Below are positions 1 through 5,994 of a stretch of 5,994 nucleotides of DNA, piece after piece. The notes beneath the pieces were generated by a model. That model made no database searches and had not been told where the DNA came from. It saw only the letters and a program-made list of their open reading frames with translations. Source of the DNA: Planctomycetota bacterium (GTDB lineage: Bacteria; Planctomycetota; Phycisphaerae; Sedimentisphaerales; Anaerohalosphaeraceae); assembly GCA_021160785.1 (NCBI GenBank), contig JAGHBX010000648.1, forward strand, positions 1 to 5,994. Reading direction: 5' to 3'. The translations under genes were made by a program, and so were the position numbers. Positions within the stretch are counted from its first letter, which is position 1; every line of letters starts with the position of its first letter.

Positions 1-320
1 AACTGAACCTCGTCGCCCGCCTTGAAGGATCGGCCGTAGAAAATTTCCGCTCCCCTGTCGGCGGCCGATTTCATGCGTACGGTTACCCGGACAAGTTTGA
101 CCGTCGGATAGTCCACCGCCGGCCCTTCAATCCACGGATCGAGCCCCGTCGCTTTGACCACCAGCCCGTCGGCGGTCGACTTCAAAGGCTCCACGCGCGG
201 ATTGGGCGTCCAGCCGTGAGTGCCTTTGGTAAAATCCCATTCGACAATCGTTTCGGCAAAGACCTGCACGCCTGTTAATACAAAACACAAAAGCAGAACA
301 ATTCTAAATAGCTTCGACAT
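1..320 (-). CDS. Secreted beta-rich protein, N-terminal part only (cut by window edge)
   Basis: Translation from the ATG at 320 gives 106 residues with no stop before base 1, so the C-terminal part is missing. Residues 1-22 look like a Sec signal peptide: K3 and R6, then a hydrophobic core (IVLLLCFVLTG), then a likely cleavage after VFA at residue 22. Cys12 lies inside the hydrophobic core and has no lipobox around it, so I expect a soluble exported protein. The mature part opens with EWDFTKGTHGW and continues as alternating polar/hydrophobic strands rich in aromatic residues (DPWIEGP, VRVTVRMKS, AEIFYGRSF). This suggests a jelly-roll or lectin-like beta-sandwich. From memory, similar leaders precede phosphatase, nuclease-like or sugar-binding domains in planctomycete proteins, but the part that would decide function is outside the window. 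The start is supported by an AAGGAG site 11 bases upstream. The gene follows the rhamnosidase gene by 28 bases and is probably co-transcribed with it. The coding call is firm; the function is unknown. Confidence 0.8.
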   Translation of the reverse strand, partial: MSKLFRIVLLLCFVLTGVQVFAETIVEWDFTKGTHGWTPNPRVEPLKSTADGLVVKATGLDPWIEGPAVDYPTVKLVRVTVRMKSAADRGAEIFYGRSFKAGDEVQ

Positions 321-331
321 GACAGCACTTT

Positions 332-337
332 CTCCTT
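332..337 (-). promoter_or_regulatory. Ribosome binding site of the left-edge gene
   Basis: On the minus strand AAGGAG lies 11 bases before the ATG at 320, inside the short gap after the rhamnosidase stop at 349. It is the strongest Shine-Dalgarno match in the window and fixes the start of the left-edge gene. There is little room for a separate promoter in this gap. Confidence 0.65.
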
Positions 338-348
338 AGCCTTTACAT

Positions 349-2568
349 TCAATGGTCGACCCGCTCGAATCGATGACCGCCCGAGCCGACATTATCAAAC
401 ACAACATGACCCTTATCGACAACTCCCGAACGCCTCACACCATCGACGATAACATATTGCTTCTTCTTGTCGCCGGCAGGCATGCAAACCTTCGCCGTTG
501 TGTTCGCCGGAATACTGACATTGAGCACAAATCGCGATGGCCTGCTCGCGTCGAAATCCACATGCACCGTTCCCTTGATCGTCGGAACATCCGCACTTGC
601 CTTCTCAAGTCCGCCAGGCGACGGCTTGATCACCATCTTCGAAAAACCCGCTTCCAGCGGCATAACACCCATCAGCCGTCGCGGAATAATATCCGCAGGC
701 GCCGCACCCCAGGCATGGTTCCAGTCCAGGTTATTTTTATACTTCCAGTCCCACGCCTCTAAAGTAACCGTCGAACCGGCCTTCATCATATTATACCAAC
801 TGCGATCGTGCTTTGCCGTCATCAACTCCAGCGCATAATCGCCCTCACCCGCAATATAAAGCGCATCCAGCAAATGCTGCGAACCGTAAACGCTGCAAGC
901 CATCCCCCGCGACTTAATAAACTTCGCCACGCTCGCTACATGCTCTTTGTCCACAAGCCCGAACGCAAGCGGGAACATATTCGCATGAAGCGCCGAATGA
1001 CTCTCTCCTTCGGCGTCGACATACACCCCGCGTTCTTCGTCAAAGAGTTTTTCGTTAATCGATTTTCTCACCAGCCTCGCTCTTTCGCGGAAAAACTTTA
1101 CGTCGTCGGTCTTGCCTAAAACCTCCGCCATCCGGCCCATCAGCACAAGCGCACGATAGTGAAACGCATTGACAACGGTATTGACCTTGCCCATCACATA
1201 ATGGTCACGCTCACCATATTGTCCATTCTTTGTAAACGAAGCCGGAGGCCAGTCCACAAGATCCTTGAGCTTTCCGTTAAAGCGAATCGACTCTAACACA
1301 TCCTTCGTCACCAGTCCCGTATTAACGCTGATCAAACCGTCCTGACGCGCCAGGGCAATCAGGCTTTTGGCCTTCAAAACATCGTAGTAACGCTCGATCG
1401 ACTCGGCGTTGCCCGTATACATATAATCGTTCCACGCCATCAAAACCGAATGCAGTATCCACTCCGTCGGCCACGTCGGATGCTCAATCAGATACTCATG
1501 ACTGAACCTCGCCATCGTATACTCGCGATCCACACCGTAATGACACAACTGGTTGATGTGGGCATCGGCCTCGTAAGCAATCCGCTCGCGATCACCGTCT
1601 ACATACACACCGCAAAAACTTGTCGCCTTGATGCTGTACTTGCACAACTCCCAAACCGAGTTAAGCAAAGCATCCGAAGATTCGAAATGCGACGCACCAT
1701 CGTCGAAGTAGTAATTCACCGCAACCTGTATTATGCTCGACTTATCAATCACCGAAGGGCTGCCCACTATCTCACAATATCGAAACGGCAACACCTCTCC
1801 CACATCCGCAGGCATCTTGATCGCCCGTGAACCAGTATTGCGTTTGTCCGGCGGGATGACCACTGTATACGTGTGCCTGCCTTTCTTAACTCGAACCGTC
1901 GCCTTGCGATACCTGATCGTACCCGGAGGGCTTAGATCGACGGTGTACTCACCCGACAACTTCTCACCGAGATGAACCTCGACTTCGGCGCCCGATACCT
2001 CGCTCGACAGCACCAGTTCCACCGTCCCGTATGCCGCCTTGCCGAAATCGACAAACCAGTGCCCCGCACCCTTGTTGACAATATCCGTCGGCTCGACCTT
2101 TCGCTTAACCAGCGGATATCGATCAGCCCAGCTTTCCCAGTCGCGATTCTTTCCGCCGAAAACGCCCGTCCGAAACTCTTGCACCTCGCTGTAAGCGCTT
2201 ATCTTGCCGTTCTTATTCCAAATCCGAACCTTCCACAAATAAGACGTATTCGCCGAAAGCCCCTTGCCCGAGTATTCCACATTCGAAGATTCGCCGGACA
2301 AAGCCATCCCCGAATCCCACATGTCCGCACGATTACCCTCGATTTTCTCCCTGCTCGTCGCGACAAGAATCTGATACGCCGTTTGAACGTCGTCTTTGAT
2401 ATCCGAGTTCACAACCCACCCCAGCTCCGGCGTCGAATCCGTAATAACCGTTCGCCCAGGCTCAGCCATCAACTCACAAATCAACTCCGAAGGCGCAAGC
2501 CCGACATCCGCACCCGCACAACCCGCCAAAAAAAACAACACCGAAATAGCAATACCAAAACTTCTCAT
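349..2568 (-). CDS. Alpha-L-rhamnosidase lipoprotein, glycoside hydrolase family 78
   Basis: This 739-residue exported enzyme is predicted to remove terminal alpha-L-rhamnose from glycans, acting outside the cytoplasm while anchored by lipid. Numbering is from the ATG at 2568. Residues 1-17 form a lipoprotein signal ending in the lipobox LAGC (Cys17). Residues about 27-136 are the fibronectin-like N-terminal domain typical of bacterial rhamnosidases (SELICELMAEPGR ... WKVRIWNKNGK ... EFRTG). About 165-270 is a second beta domain. About 290-630 is the (alpha/alpha)6 catalytic barrel, and about 635-735 a C-terminal beta domain (LMGVMPLEAGFSKMVIKPSPG). The likely general acid is Glu328 in DGDRER; the likely general base is Glu604 in TLEAWD, followed by WNHAWGAAP, a family landmark. 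The protein is shorter than many GH78 enzymes of 900-1100 residues. The reading frame could also open at a TTG at 2571, but the ATG directly after it has the better spacing (7 bases) to GGAG. Family assignment is strong; the exact substrate is not known. Confidence 0.93.
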   Translation of the reverse strand: MRSFGIAISVLFFLAGCAGADVGLAPSELICELMAEPGRTVITDSTPELGWVVNSDIKDDVQTAYQILVATSREKIEGNRADMWDSGMALSGESSNVEYSGKGLSANTSYLWKVRIWNKNGKISAYSEVQEFRTGVFGGKNRDWESWADRYPLVKRKVEPTDIVNKGAGHWFVDFGKAAYGTVELVLSSEVSGAEVEVHLGEKLSGEYTVDLSPPGTIRYRKATVRVKKGRHTYTVVIPPDKRNTGSRAIKMPADVGEVLPFRYCEIVGSPSVIDKSSIIQVAVNYYFDDGASHFESSDALLNSVWELCKYSIKATSFCGVYVDGDRERIAYEADAHINQLCHYGVDREYTMARFSHEYLIEHPTWPTEWILHSVLMAWNDYMYTGNAESIERYYDVLKAKSLIALARQDGLISVNTGLVTKDVLESIRFNGKLKDLVDWPPASFTKNGQYGERDHYVMGKVNTVVNAFHYRALVLMGRMAEVLGKTDDVKFFRERARLVRKSINEKLFDEERGVYVDAEGESHSALHANMFPLAFGLVDKEHVASVAKFIKSRGMACSVYGSQHLLDALYIAGEGDYALELMTAKHDRSWYNMMKAGSTVTLEAWDWKYKNNLDWNHAWGAAPADIIPRRLMGVMPLEAGFSKMVIKPSPGGLEKASADVPTIKGTVHVDFDASRPSRFVLNVSIPANTTAKVCMPAGDKKKQYVIVDGVRRSGVVDKGHVVFDNVGSGGHRFERVDH

Positions 2569-2573
2569 CAAAA

Positions 2574-2579
2574 CTCTCC
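2574..2579 (-). promoter_or_regulatory. Ribosome binding site of the rhamnosidase gene
   Basis: On the minus strand GGAGAG lies just before TTGATG. The GGAG core is 7 bases from the ATG at 2568 but only 4 from the TTG at 2571, which favours the ATG as start. It lies in the 39-base gap after recQ. Confidence 0.55.
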
Positions 2580-2592
2580 AAAAACCAAACCC

Positions 2593-2606
2593 ATTGCCAA
2601 AGCAAT
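2593..2606 (-). repeat. Short perfect inverted repeat between recQ and the rhamnosidase gene
   Basis: Five-base arms (ATTGC and GCAAT) flank a four-base loop, directly after the recQ stop. On the minus strand it is followed by GGGTTTGGTTTTTGG, a broken T-run. The stem is short and AT-rich, so it would be at best a weak terminator or a processing hairpin, and it may be chance. A five-base stem alone is not strong evidence. Confidence 0.2.
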
Positions 2607-2607
2607 C

Positions 2608-4401
2608 TCAATCGCCGCAAAAATCCCTCACCGCCTCCACAAAAACCTTGCCGTACTTTTTATTCTTCGCCTCGCCCACACCTTTGATTTCGAGGAACTG
2701 TGCGTGCGTGGTTGGTTTTCGTCTGGCCATATCGCGAAGGGCCGCATCGCCGAAGACGACGAATGCGGGCAGACCCTTTTTACCGGCGATCTTCTTGCGC
2801 AGTTGGCGGAGGACCTCAAAGAGCCCCTCATCGACGCCCTCCCACGAGTCCTTGATGACTCTGGAGACTTTTTTGCCCCTGGCGGCGGGCTTGAGCAGGC
2901 GAGGGACTGTCTTTCCTCTCAGGACCTCCCAGCCTCTGGGCGTAACGTGCAGGACGTTGTATTCGCCTGTCTTTTCGATGTATCCCTGCCCGATGAGCTG
3001 TTCGACCCAGTCGCGAACGGTGCGCATCTTGTGTTCGGAAAGGATTCCATAAGTGCTCAGGCTGTCGTGGCCCAGTTTCAATATGCGCTGATCCTCCGAA
3101 CCGGTCAGCACGAGTGTGGTATAGTGGCTGCCGAATCGCTCTTCGAGCCGGACTACGCAGGACAGTATCTTCTGTGCCGTTTCCAGCGGTTTGTCGGCGC
3201 TGTCAATCTCGCCGAGGCACATATCGCAGGCGTTGCAGTTGTCCTTGTCGAGGCTCTGGCCGAAATAATTCAGTATCGCCTGATGCCTGCATCCTGCACT
3301 GCTGCAAAAGTTGGACATACCTGTGAGCTTCGACATGGCAATCTTGCCCGCATCGTCTTCGGCGCCGCCCAGAATAATCTTCCATATCCTGTAATCCTCT
3401 CCGGAATAGAACATGCAGCACTCGGCTTCCAGGCCGTCGCGACCGGCCCGTCCGCTTTCCTGCTGATAGTTTTCCAGCGATTTCGGCATTCCCGTATGAA
3501 TCACGTAGCGGACGTTGGACTTGTCGATGCCCATCCCGAAGGCAATTGTCGCGACAATCGTATCGATCTTTTCGGTGATGAAAAGGTCCTGGTTTTTTCG
3601 GCGATCCTCGGCGTCCATGCCTGCGTGATACGGCGCTGCGCGATATCCTTTGGCGGCAAGCGTTGCGGAGAGTTCGTCGACATTCTTTCTGGTTATGCAG
3701 TAGACGATTCCCGATTCGTTCTTGTGTCGGTCGAGAACCTTGCACACCTGCATGACTTTGTTGCTTCGCCGCTGAATGCGGTAAATCAGGTTCGGCCTGT
3801 CGAATGAGCCGACGAGGACGTTGGGGTCTTTGAGTTTGAGCTGCACGGAAATATCGCCGCGGACCTGATCGGTCGCTGTTGCGGTGTAGGCATGTACGGG
3901 GATGTCTCCGAGCGATTCCTTGAGACGCCCTAACTGTCTGTACTCGGGGCGAAAATCATGTCCCCACATGCTCACGCAATGGGCTTCGTCTATCGCGATC
4001 ATGGAGACGCCGATGCGCTTGAGATAGTCTATGAATCCGCCGGCTATGATCCGCTCGGGTGAAAGGTAAAGGATCTTGACTTCGCCGTTGCCGATCCGCT
4101 GAAAAACTCCGTCGCGATGGTCCTGCGAAAGGGAACTGTCCAATCGCGCCGCGGCGATGCCGCATTCGGTCAGCGCGTCGACCTGGTCCTTCATCAGGCT
4201 GATCAGCGGCGAGACGACAACCGCCAGACCGTCCATCGTCATCGCCGGCGCCTGATAGCACAGCGACTTGCCACCGCCGGTCGGCAAAACAACTACCGAG
4301 TCGCGGCGGTCCGCAGCACTGAGCATCGCTTCCTGCTGCAACGGCAAAAAGTCGTCATAGCCCCAGTACTTCTTCAAGACTCTCTTTAGATTCGCAATCA
4401 T
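2608..4401 (-). CDS. recQ: ATP-dependent DNA helicase RecQ (3'-5', superfamily 2)
   Basis: A complete 597-residue RecQ, a cytoplasmic helicase that unwinds DNA 3' to 5' in recombination and replication-fork repair. All core motifs are visible: the Q-motif region (FLPLQQEAM, 18-26), Walker A LPTGGGKS (39-46, Lys45), motif Ia SPLISLMKDQV (64-74), DEAH (138-141) with the following aromatic-rich loop SMWGHDFRPEY, motif III TATAT (173-177), motif IV IVYCITRKN, motif V FGMGIDK and motif VI QQESGRAGRDG with Arg318 and Arg321. The zinc site is Cys371, Cys389, Cys392 and Cys395. A winged-helix RQC domain follows (about 405-500), then a basic linker and a C-terminal HRDC domain (about 524-597). Length and domain order match E. 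coli RecQ. The loop has Met145 where E. coli-type proteins have Gln. The start ATG is 5 bases after the stop of the beta-helix gene, which suggests translational coupling. Its neighbours are glycan-degradation genes, an unusual setting. Nothing looks broken. Confidence 0.98.
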   Translation of the reverse strand: MIANLKRVLKKYWGYDDFLPLQQEAMLSAADRRDSVVVLPTGGGKSLCYQAPAMTMDGLAVVVSPLISLMKDQVDALTECGIAAARLDSSLSQDHRDGVFQRIGNGEVKILYLSPERIIAGGFIDYLKRIGVSMIAIDEAHCVSMWGHDFRPEYRQLGRLKESLGDIPVHAYTATATDQVRGDISVQLKLKDPNVLVGSFDRPNLIYRIQRRSNKVMQVCKVLDRHKNESGIVYCITRKNVDELSATLAAKGYRAAPYHAGMDAEDRRKNQDLFITEKIDTIVATIAFGMGIDKSNVRYVIHTGMPKSLENYQQESGRAGRDGLEAECCMFYSGEDYRIWKIILGGAEDDAGKIAMSKLTGMSNFCSSAGCRHQAILNYFGQSLDKDNCNACDMCLGEIDSADKPLETAQKILSCVVRLEERFGSHYTTLVLTGSEDQRILKLGHDSLSTYGILSEHKMRTVRDWVEQLIGQGYIEKTGEYNVLHVTPRGWEVLRGKTVPRLLKPAARGKKVSRVIKDSWEGVDEGLFEVLRQLRKKIAGKKGLPAFVVFGDAALRDMARRKPTTHAQFLEIKGVGEAKNKKYGKVFVEAVRDFCGD

Positions 4402-4406
4402 AACCG

Positions 4407-5994
4407 TCAGTCTCTCTCAAATCTCGCGGGAAAATCCGCCTTGAGCCCCACTGTGCTCATGTCAATCGGCTTAAAGCCCATTTTAAGGGCAGGCGAGGCG
4501 GATTTCAATCGGTAATCGCGATTGGCCGCATCGACGAACATTGGGTTTGCGGTAATGCTGTTCCGGTCGAACTTGCCGTTTTGAAGCTGTCTCCATTTCT
4601 CAAAGGAGCCGTTGGCAGGTCCGCCTTTCACAGAAATCTCATCGCCCCCGTTCCAGAAGATATTGTAGTCGCTTGCTGAAACGCGGTCATCGCTCCAATT
4701 ATTGAAATCGTAGATGTCCGCCCGGCGGCCCTTGTCGTTTTTAGTGCGAAAACTCTCGGCCTGCACTACGATCAAATGCTTTCCATCGGCCGGTTCGTTT
4801 AGGGCGCTGCCCGTCGGCTGCCATGCCTTATCATTACACAATGCAATCGCGTCGAGTACGATCCCACCTCCCCTGAGATTCTCCATTCGCAAGGTATGTT
4901 GACCGGAATCGAGCTTTATGCTCGCCGATCTGCTCCACTTATATATCCCCCATCCGCCAGTATCGGGGAGATTATTGAGCGACTCTTTTCCCGACGAGTC
5001 GGTTTCTATACCGTATCTTCCGCCCATATCTTTTGCGCCGTATTTCAGATTGGAACTGGCGTATCGCAGCCATACATCATAATGCCCCGGGGCAGGCGAA
5101 TTAATCTTCCATGTCAGCGAGTTGCCCTTCGTGTGGATATTACTGACCCCGGCATCAAAACCCCCGCTGGGTACGTCGTCGCGATTCTGGAAGTAGATGA
5201 TATTTCGAACGTACTCGTGGTGGTCGCATCGTTCATCGGCCATGAAAAAGGAGCGTATAGCGCTGGTGTTGGTCCGGTCGACGATGAGGATGTTGTTTTC
5301 AATTCGGTTCCCGATTCCCTTTGCGTAGATGCACTGATTTCCGCTCGTGCCGGTCACACCGTAGATGATATTGTTGGTAACGGTGAAATAATCGACCGCG
5401 TCATCGAGATAGATGCCGCTCTGTATGTTGAACTTGTCGTTTCCTACGTTGTGAATGAGGTTGTGGTCGATGGTGTTGTCCCTGCCGGGGCCCCATGATT
5501 CTATGGCGCCGGTGTCCTGGCTATCCTGGTTGACATGATGAATGTCATTGAACGCAATAAGATTCTTTCGCGAGTGCAAAAAATCGTGGCGGTTTTCCCA
5601 CGTCACACCTTTGACGTCCTTTTTCAGGATCTGATAGCGTTTGCCCTTGATGGTCGCTGCATACCGCGGCATATGATGAATGTGATTATGCACAATCCGG
5701 TTTTGTCCGCTCTGTGAAATCCTGACGCCGTAGCCGTGCCCGATCAGCCGTCCGCAGTGATGAATATGATTGTTCTCCACGATGTTGTGATGATTCACAT
5801 CTTCTCTGCCGGGCCCCCTGCCCGAAAGCGCCACACCATGCAGCCCGTGCCGCCGTATGACATTGCCGTATATCACGATATTCTGTGCATGGTCCAGGAT
5901 TTCAATGCCGCACTCGCGGGCGTTTTCAATCCTGCAGAACCGAACGGAGCAGTTTTGGGCCTTCCTGAAGTTGACGATATCTCCGTCGGCGATA
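4407..5994 (-). CDS. Right-handed parallel beta-helix protein with nested carbohydrate-binding-like module (start cut off)
   Basis: 528 residues are visible, and the frame stays open to base 5994, so the true start and any signal peptide lie outside. The GTG at 5876 is internal: coding sequence with the same repeat character (NCSVRFCRIENARECGIEI) continues upstream of it. Visible residues 1-270 are rungs of a beta-helix of the PbH1/Beta_helix type, with N-x-I-x-x-N ladders (NNHIHH, HNHIHH, NDIHH, NLIHN, NNIIYG). They include QDTGAIESWGPG (159-170) and GIYLDD (193-198), conserved-looking acidic segments that could form an active site. About 273-428 is an insert resembling a carbohydrate-binding beta-sandwich. 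About 429-528 is the helix cap, with NNWSDDRV, SDYNIFW, NPMFVD and DYRLKSASPAL. Such proteins are often polysaccharide lyases, hydrolases or epimerases, but I cannot assign a reaction. The gene ends 5 bases before recQ. Fold assignment is firm; enzyme class is open. Confidence 0.9.
   Translation of the reverse strand, partial: IADGDIVNFRKAQNCSVRFCRIENARECGIEILDHAQNIVIYGNVIRRHGLHGVALSGRGPGREDVNHHNIVENNHIHHCGRLIGHGYGVRISQSGQNRIVHNHIHHMPRYAATIKGKRYQILKKDVKGVTWENRHDFLHSRKNLIAFNDIHHVNQDSQDTGAIESWGPGRDNTIDHNLIHNVGNDKFNIQSGIYLDDAVDYFTVTNNIIYGVTGTSGNQCIYAKGIGNRIENNILIVDRTNTSAIRSFFMADERCDHHEYVRNIIYFQNRDDVPSGGFDAGVSNIHTKGNSLTWKINSPAPGHYDVWLRYASSNLKYGAKDMGGRYGIETDSSGKESLNNLPDTGGWGIYKWSRSASIKLDSGQHTLRMENLRGGGIVLDAIALCNDKAWQPTGSALNEPADGKHLIVVQAESFRTKNDKGRRADIYDFNNWSDDRVSASDYNIFWNGGDEISVKGGPANGSFEKWRQLQNGKFDRNSITANPMFVDAANRDYRLKSASPALKMGFKPIDMSTVGLKADFPARFERD
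4411..4418 (-). promoter_or_regulatory. Weak ribosome binding site of recQ inside the end of the beta-helix gene
   Basis: On the minus strand a GAGAGAGA run ends 9 bases before the recQ ATG. It lies within the last codons of the beta-helix gene (FERD, stop). It matches only part of the AGGAGG consensus, so recQ translation probably depends on ribosomes finishing the upstream gene. Confidence 0.4.
4710..5177 (-). other. Nested galactose-binding/CBM-like module within the beta-helix protein
   Basis: This part of the beta-helix protein (visible residues about 273-428) breaks the rung pattern between NIIYFQN and DFNNWSDDRV. It contains LTWKINSPAPGHYDVWLRYA, DTGGWGIYKWSRSASIKL, SGQHTLRMENLRGGG and IVLDAIALCND. 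These are strands typical of CBM6/CBM35- or golvesin-like beta-sandwiches that bind sugars. After LDAIALCND comes a short KHLIVVQAESF segment that looks like the first strand of another such module, cut short before the helix cap resumes. Boundaries are by eye. Confidence 0.6.
5358..5774 (-). repeat. Beta-helix rung repeats (NxIHH-type motif)
   Basis: Five degenerate copies of an N-x-I-H-H/N type motif occur at about 5757-5774, 5673-5690, 5535-5549, 5448-5462 and 5358-5375. They are spaced about 28, 46-47, 29 and 29 codons apart. On the plus strand several share a TGATGAATRT-like core. These are protein rungs of the solenoid, not a mobile DNA repeat; the longer gap holds a loop (YQILKKDVKGVTWENRHDFL). 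Confidence 0.6.

Noticed and set aside
2569..2607. A rho-independent terminator after recQ
   Set aside because: The only stem is five base pairs and AT-rich, and the T-run after it is interrupted by G residues. This is too weak to call a terminator; it is listed only as a short inverted repeat.
3203..3745. A 180-codon minus-strand open frame inside recQ
   Set aside because: It is a shifted frame of recQ; its product is rich in Arg, Gly and Ser and has no motif, whereas the recQ frame holds helicase motifs IV-VI and the zinc cysteines.
1972..3807. A 611-codon open frame on the plus strand spanning parts of the rhamnosidase and recQ genes
   Set aside because: It is in exact codon register antisense to both genes, so it stays open merely because they lack TTA, CTA and TCA codons there. 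Its product is rich in Arg, His and Pro with no domain, while the minus-strand genes have complete family motifs.
4896..5498. A 200-codon open frame on the plus strand over the beta-helix gene
   Set aside because: It is again in codon register antisense to a clearly coding frame, has a bland Val/Ile-rich product and no ribosome site that I could see.
5358..5774. Repeated TGATGAAT-like DNA as a possible CRISPR or satellite array
   Set aside because: Spacing is irregular, the copies are degenerate, and they translate in frame to beta-helix rung motifs, so the repetition is at protein level.
5874..5876. GTG as the start of the beta-helix gene
   Set aside because: The same frame continues upstream to the window edge with clear rung-like sequence, and no signal peptide follows the GTG.

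Overview
The window carries four protein genes, all on the minus strand and packed head to tail. In order of transcription (right to left) they are: (1) a right-handed parallel beta-helix protein whose start lies beyond the right edge (5994 to 4407); (2) a full-length RecQ DNA helicase (4401 to 2608); (3) a full-length lipoprotein of glycoside hydrolase family 78, an alpha-L-rhamnosidase (2568 to 349); and (4) the first 106 residues of a secreted beta-rich protein that runs off the left edge (320 to 1). The gaps are 5, 39 and 28 bases. There is no non-coding stretch of any size, and I saw no RNA gene, CRISPR array, mobile element or phage gene.

The organism is most likely a polysaccharide-degrading bacterium of the Planctomycetota (Phycisphaerae or a relative) or the wider PVC group. 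This is inference. It rests on the style of the proteins: beta-helix proteins with the NNWSDDRV...DYNIFW C-terminal cap, the DGDRER-type rhamnosidase, and a leader followed by a WDFTKGTHGW segment. All three resemble proteins I remember from the large carbohydrate-degradation gene sets of those bacteria. Signal peptides, a lipobox and AGGAG-type ribosome sites show an ordinary bacterial expression system.

Three of the four genes fit one theme: the outer-face or periplasmic breakdown of a complex, probably rhamnose-containing glycan. The beta-helix protein carries a carbohydrate-binding-like module nested inside its helix and is a candidate lyase, hydrolase or glycan-binding protein. The GH78 lipoprotein should release terminal alpha-L-rhamnose. 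The last protein is exported and may be a binding or accessory factor. RecQ, a cytoplasmic DNA-repair helicase, is the outlier: it sits in the middle of the run, only 5 bases after the beta-helix gene, and is probably translated by coupling to it.

I found no clear sign of a wholly new system. The points worth a second look are the nested domain in the beta-helix protein, the altered catalytic motif of the rhamnosidase, and the embedding of recQ in a glycan-degradation gene run.
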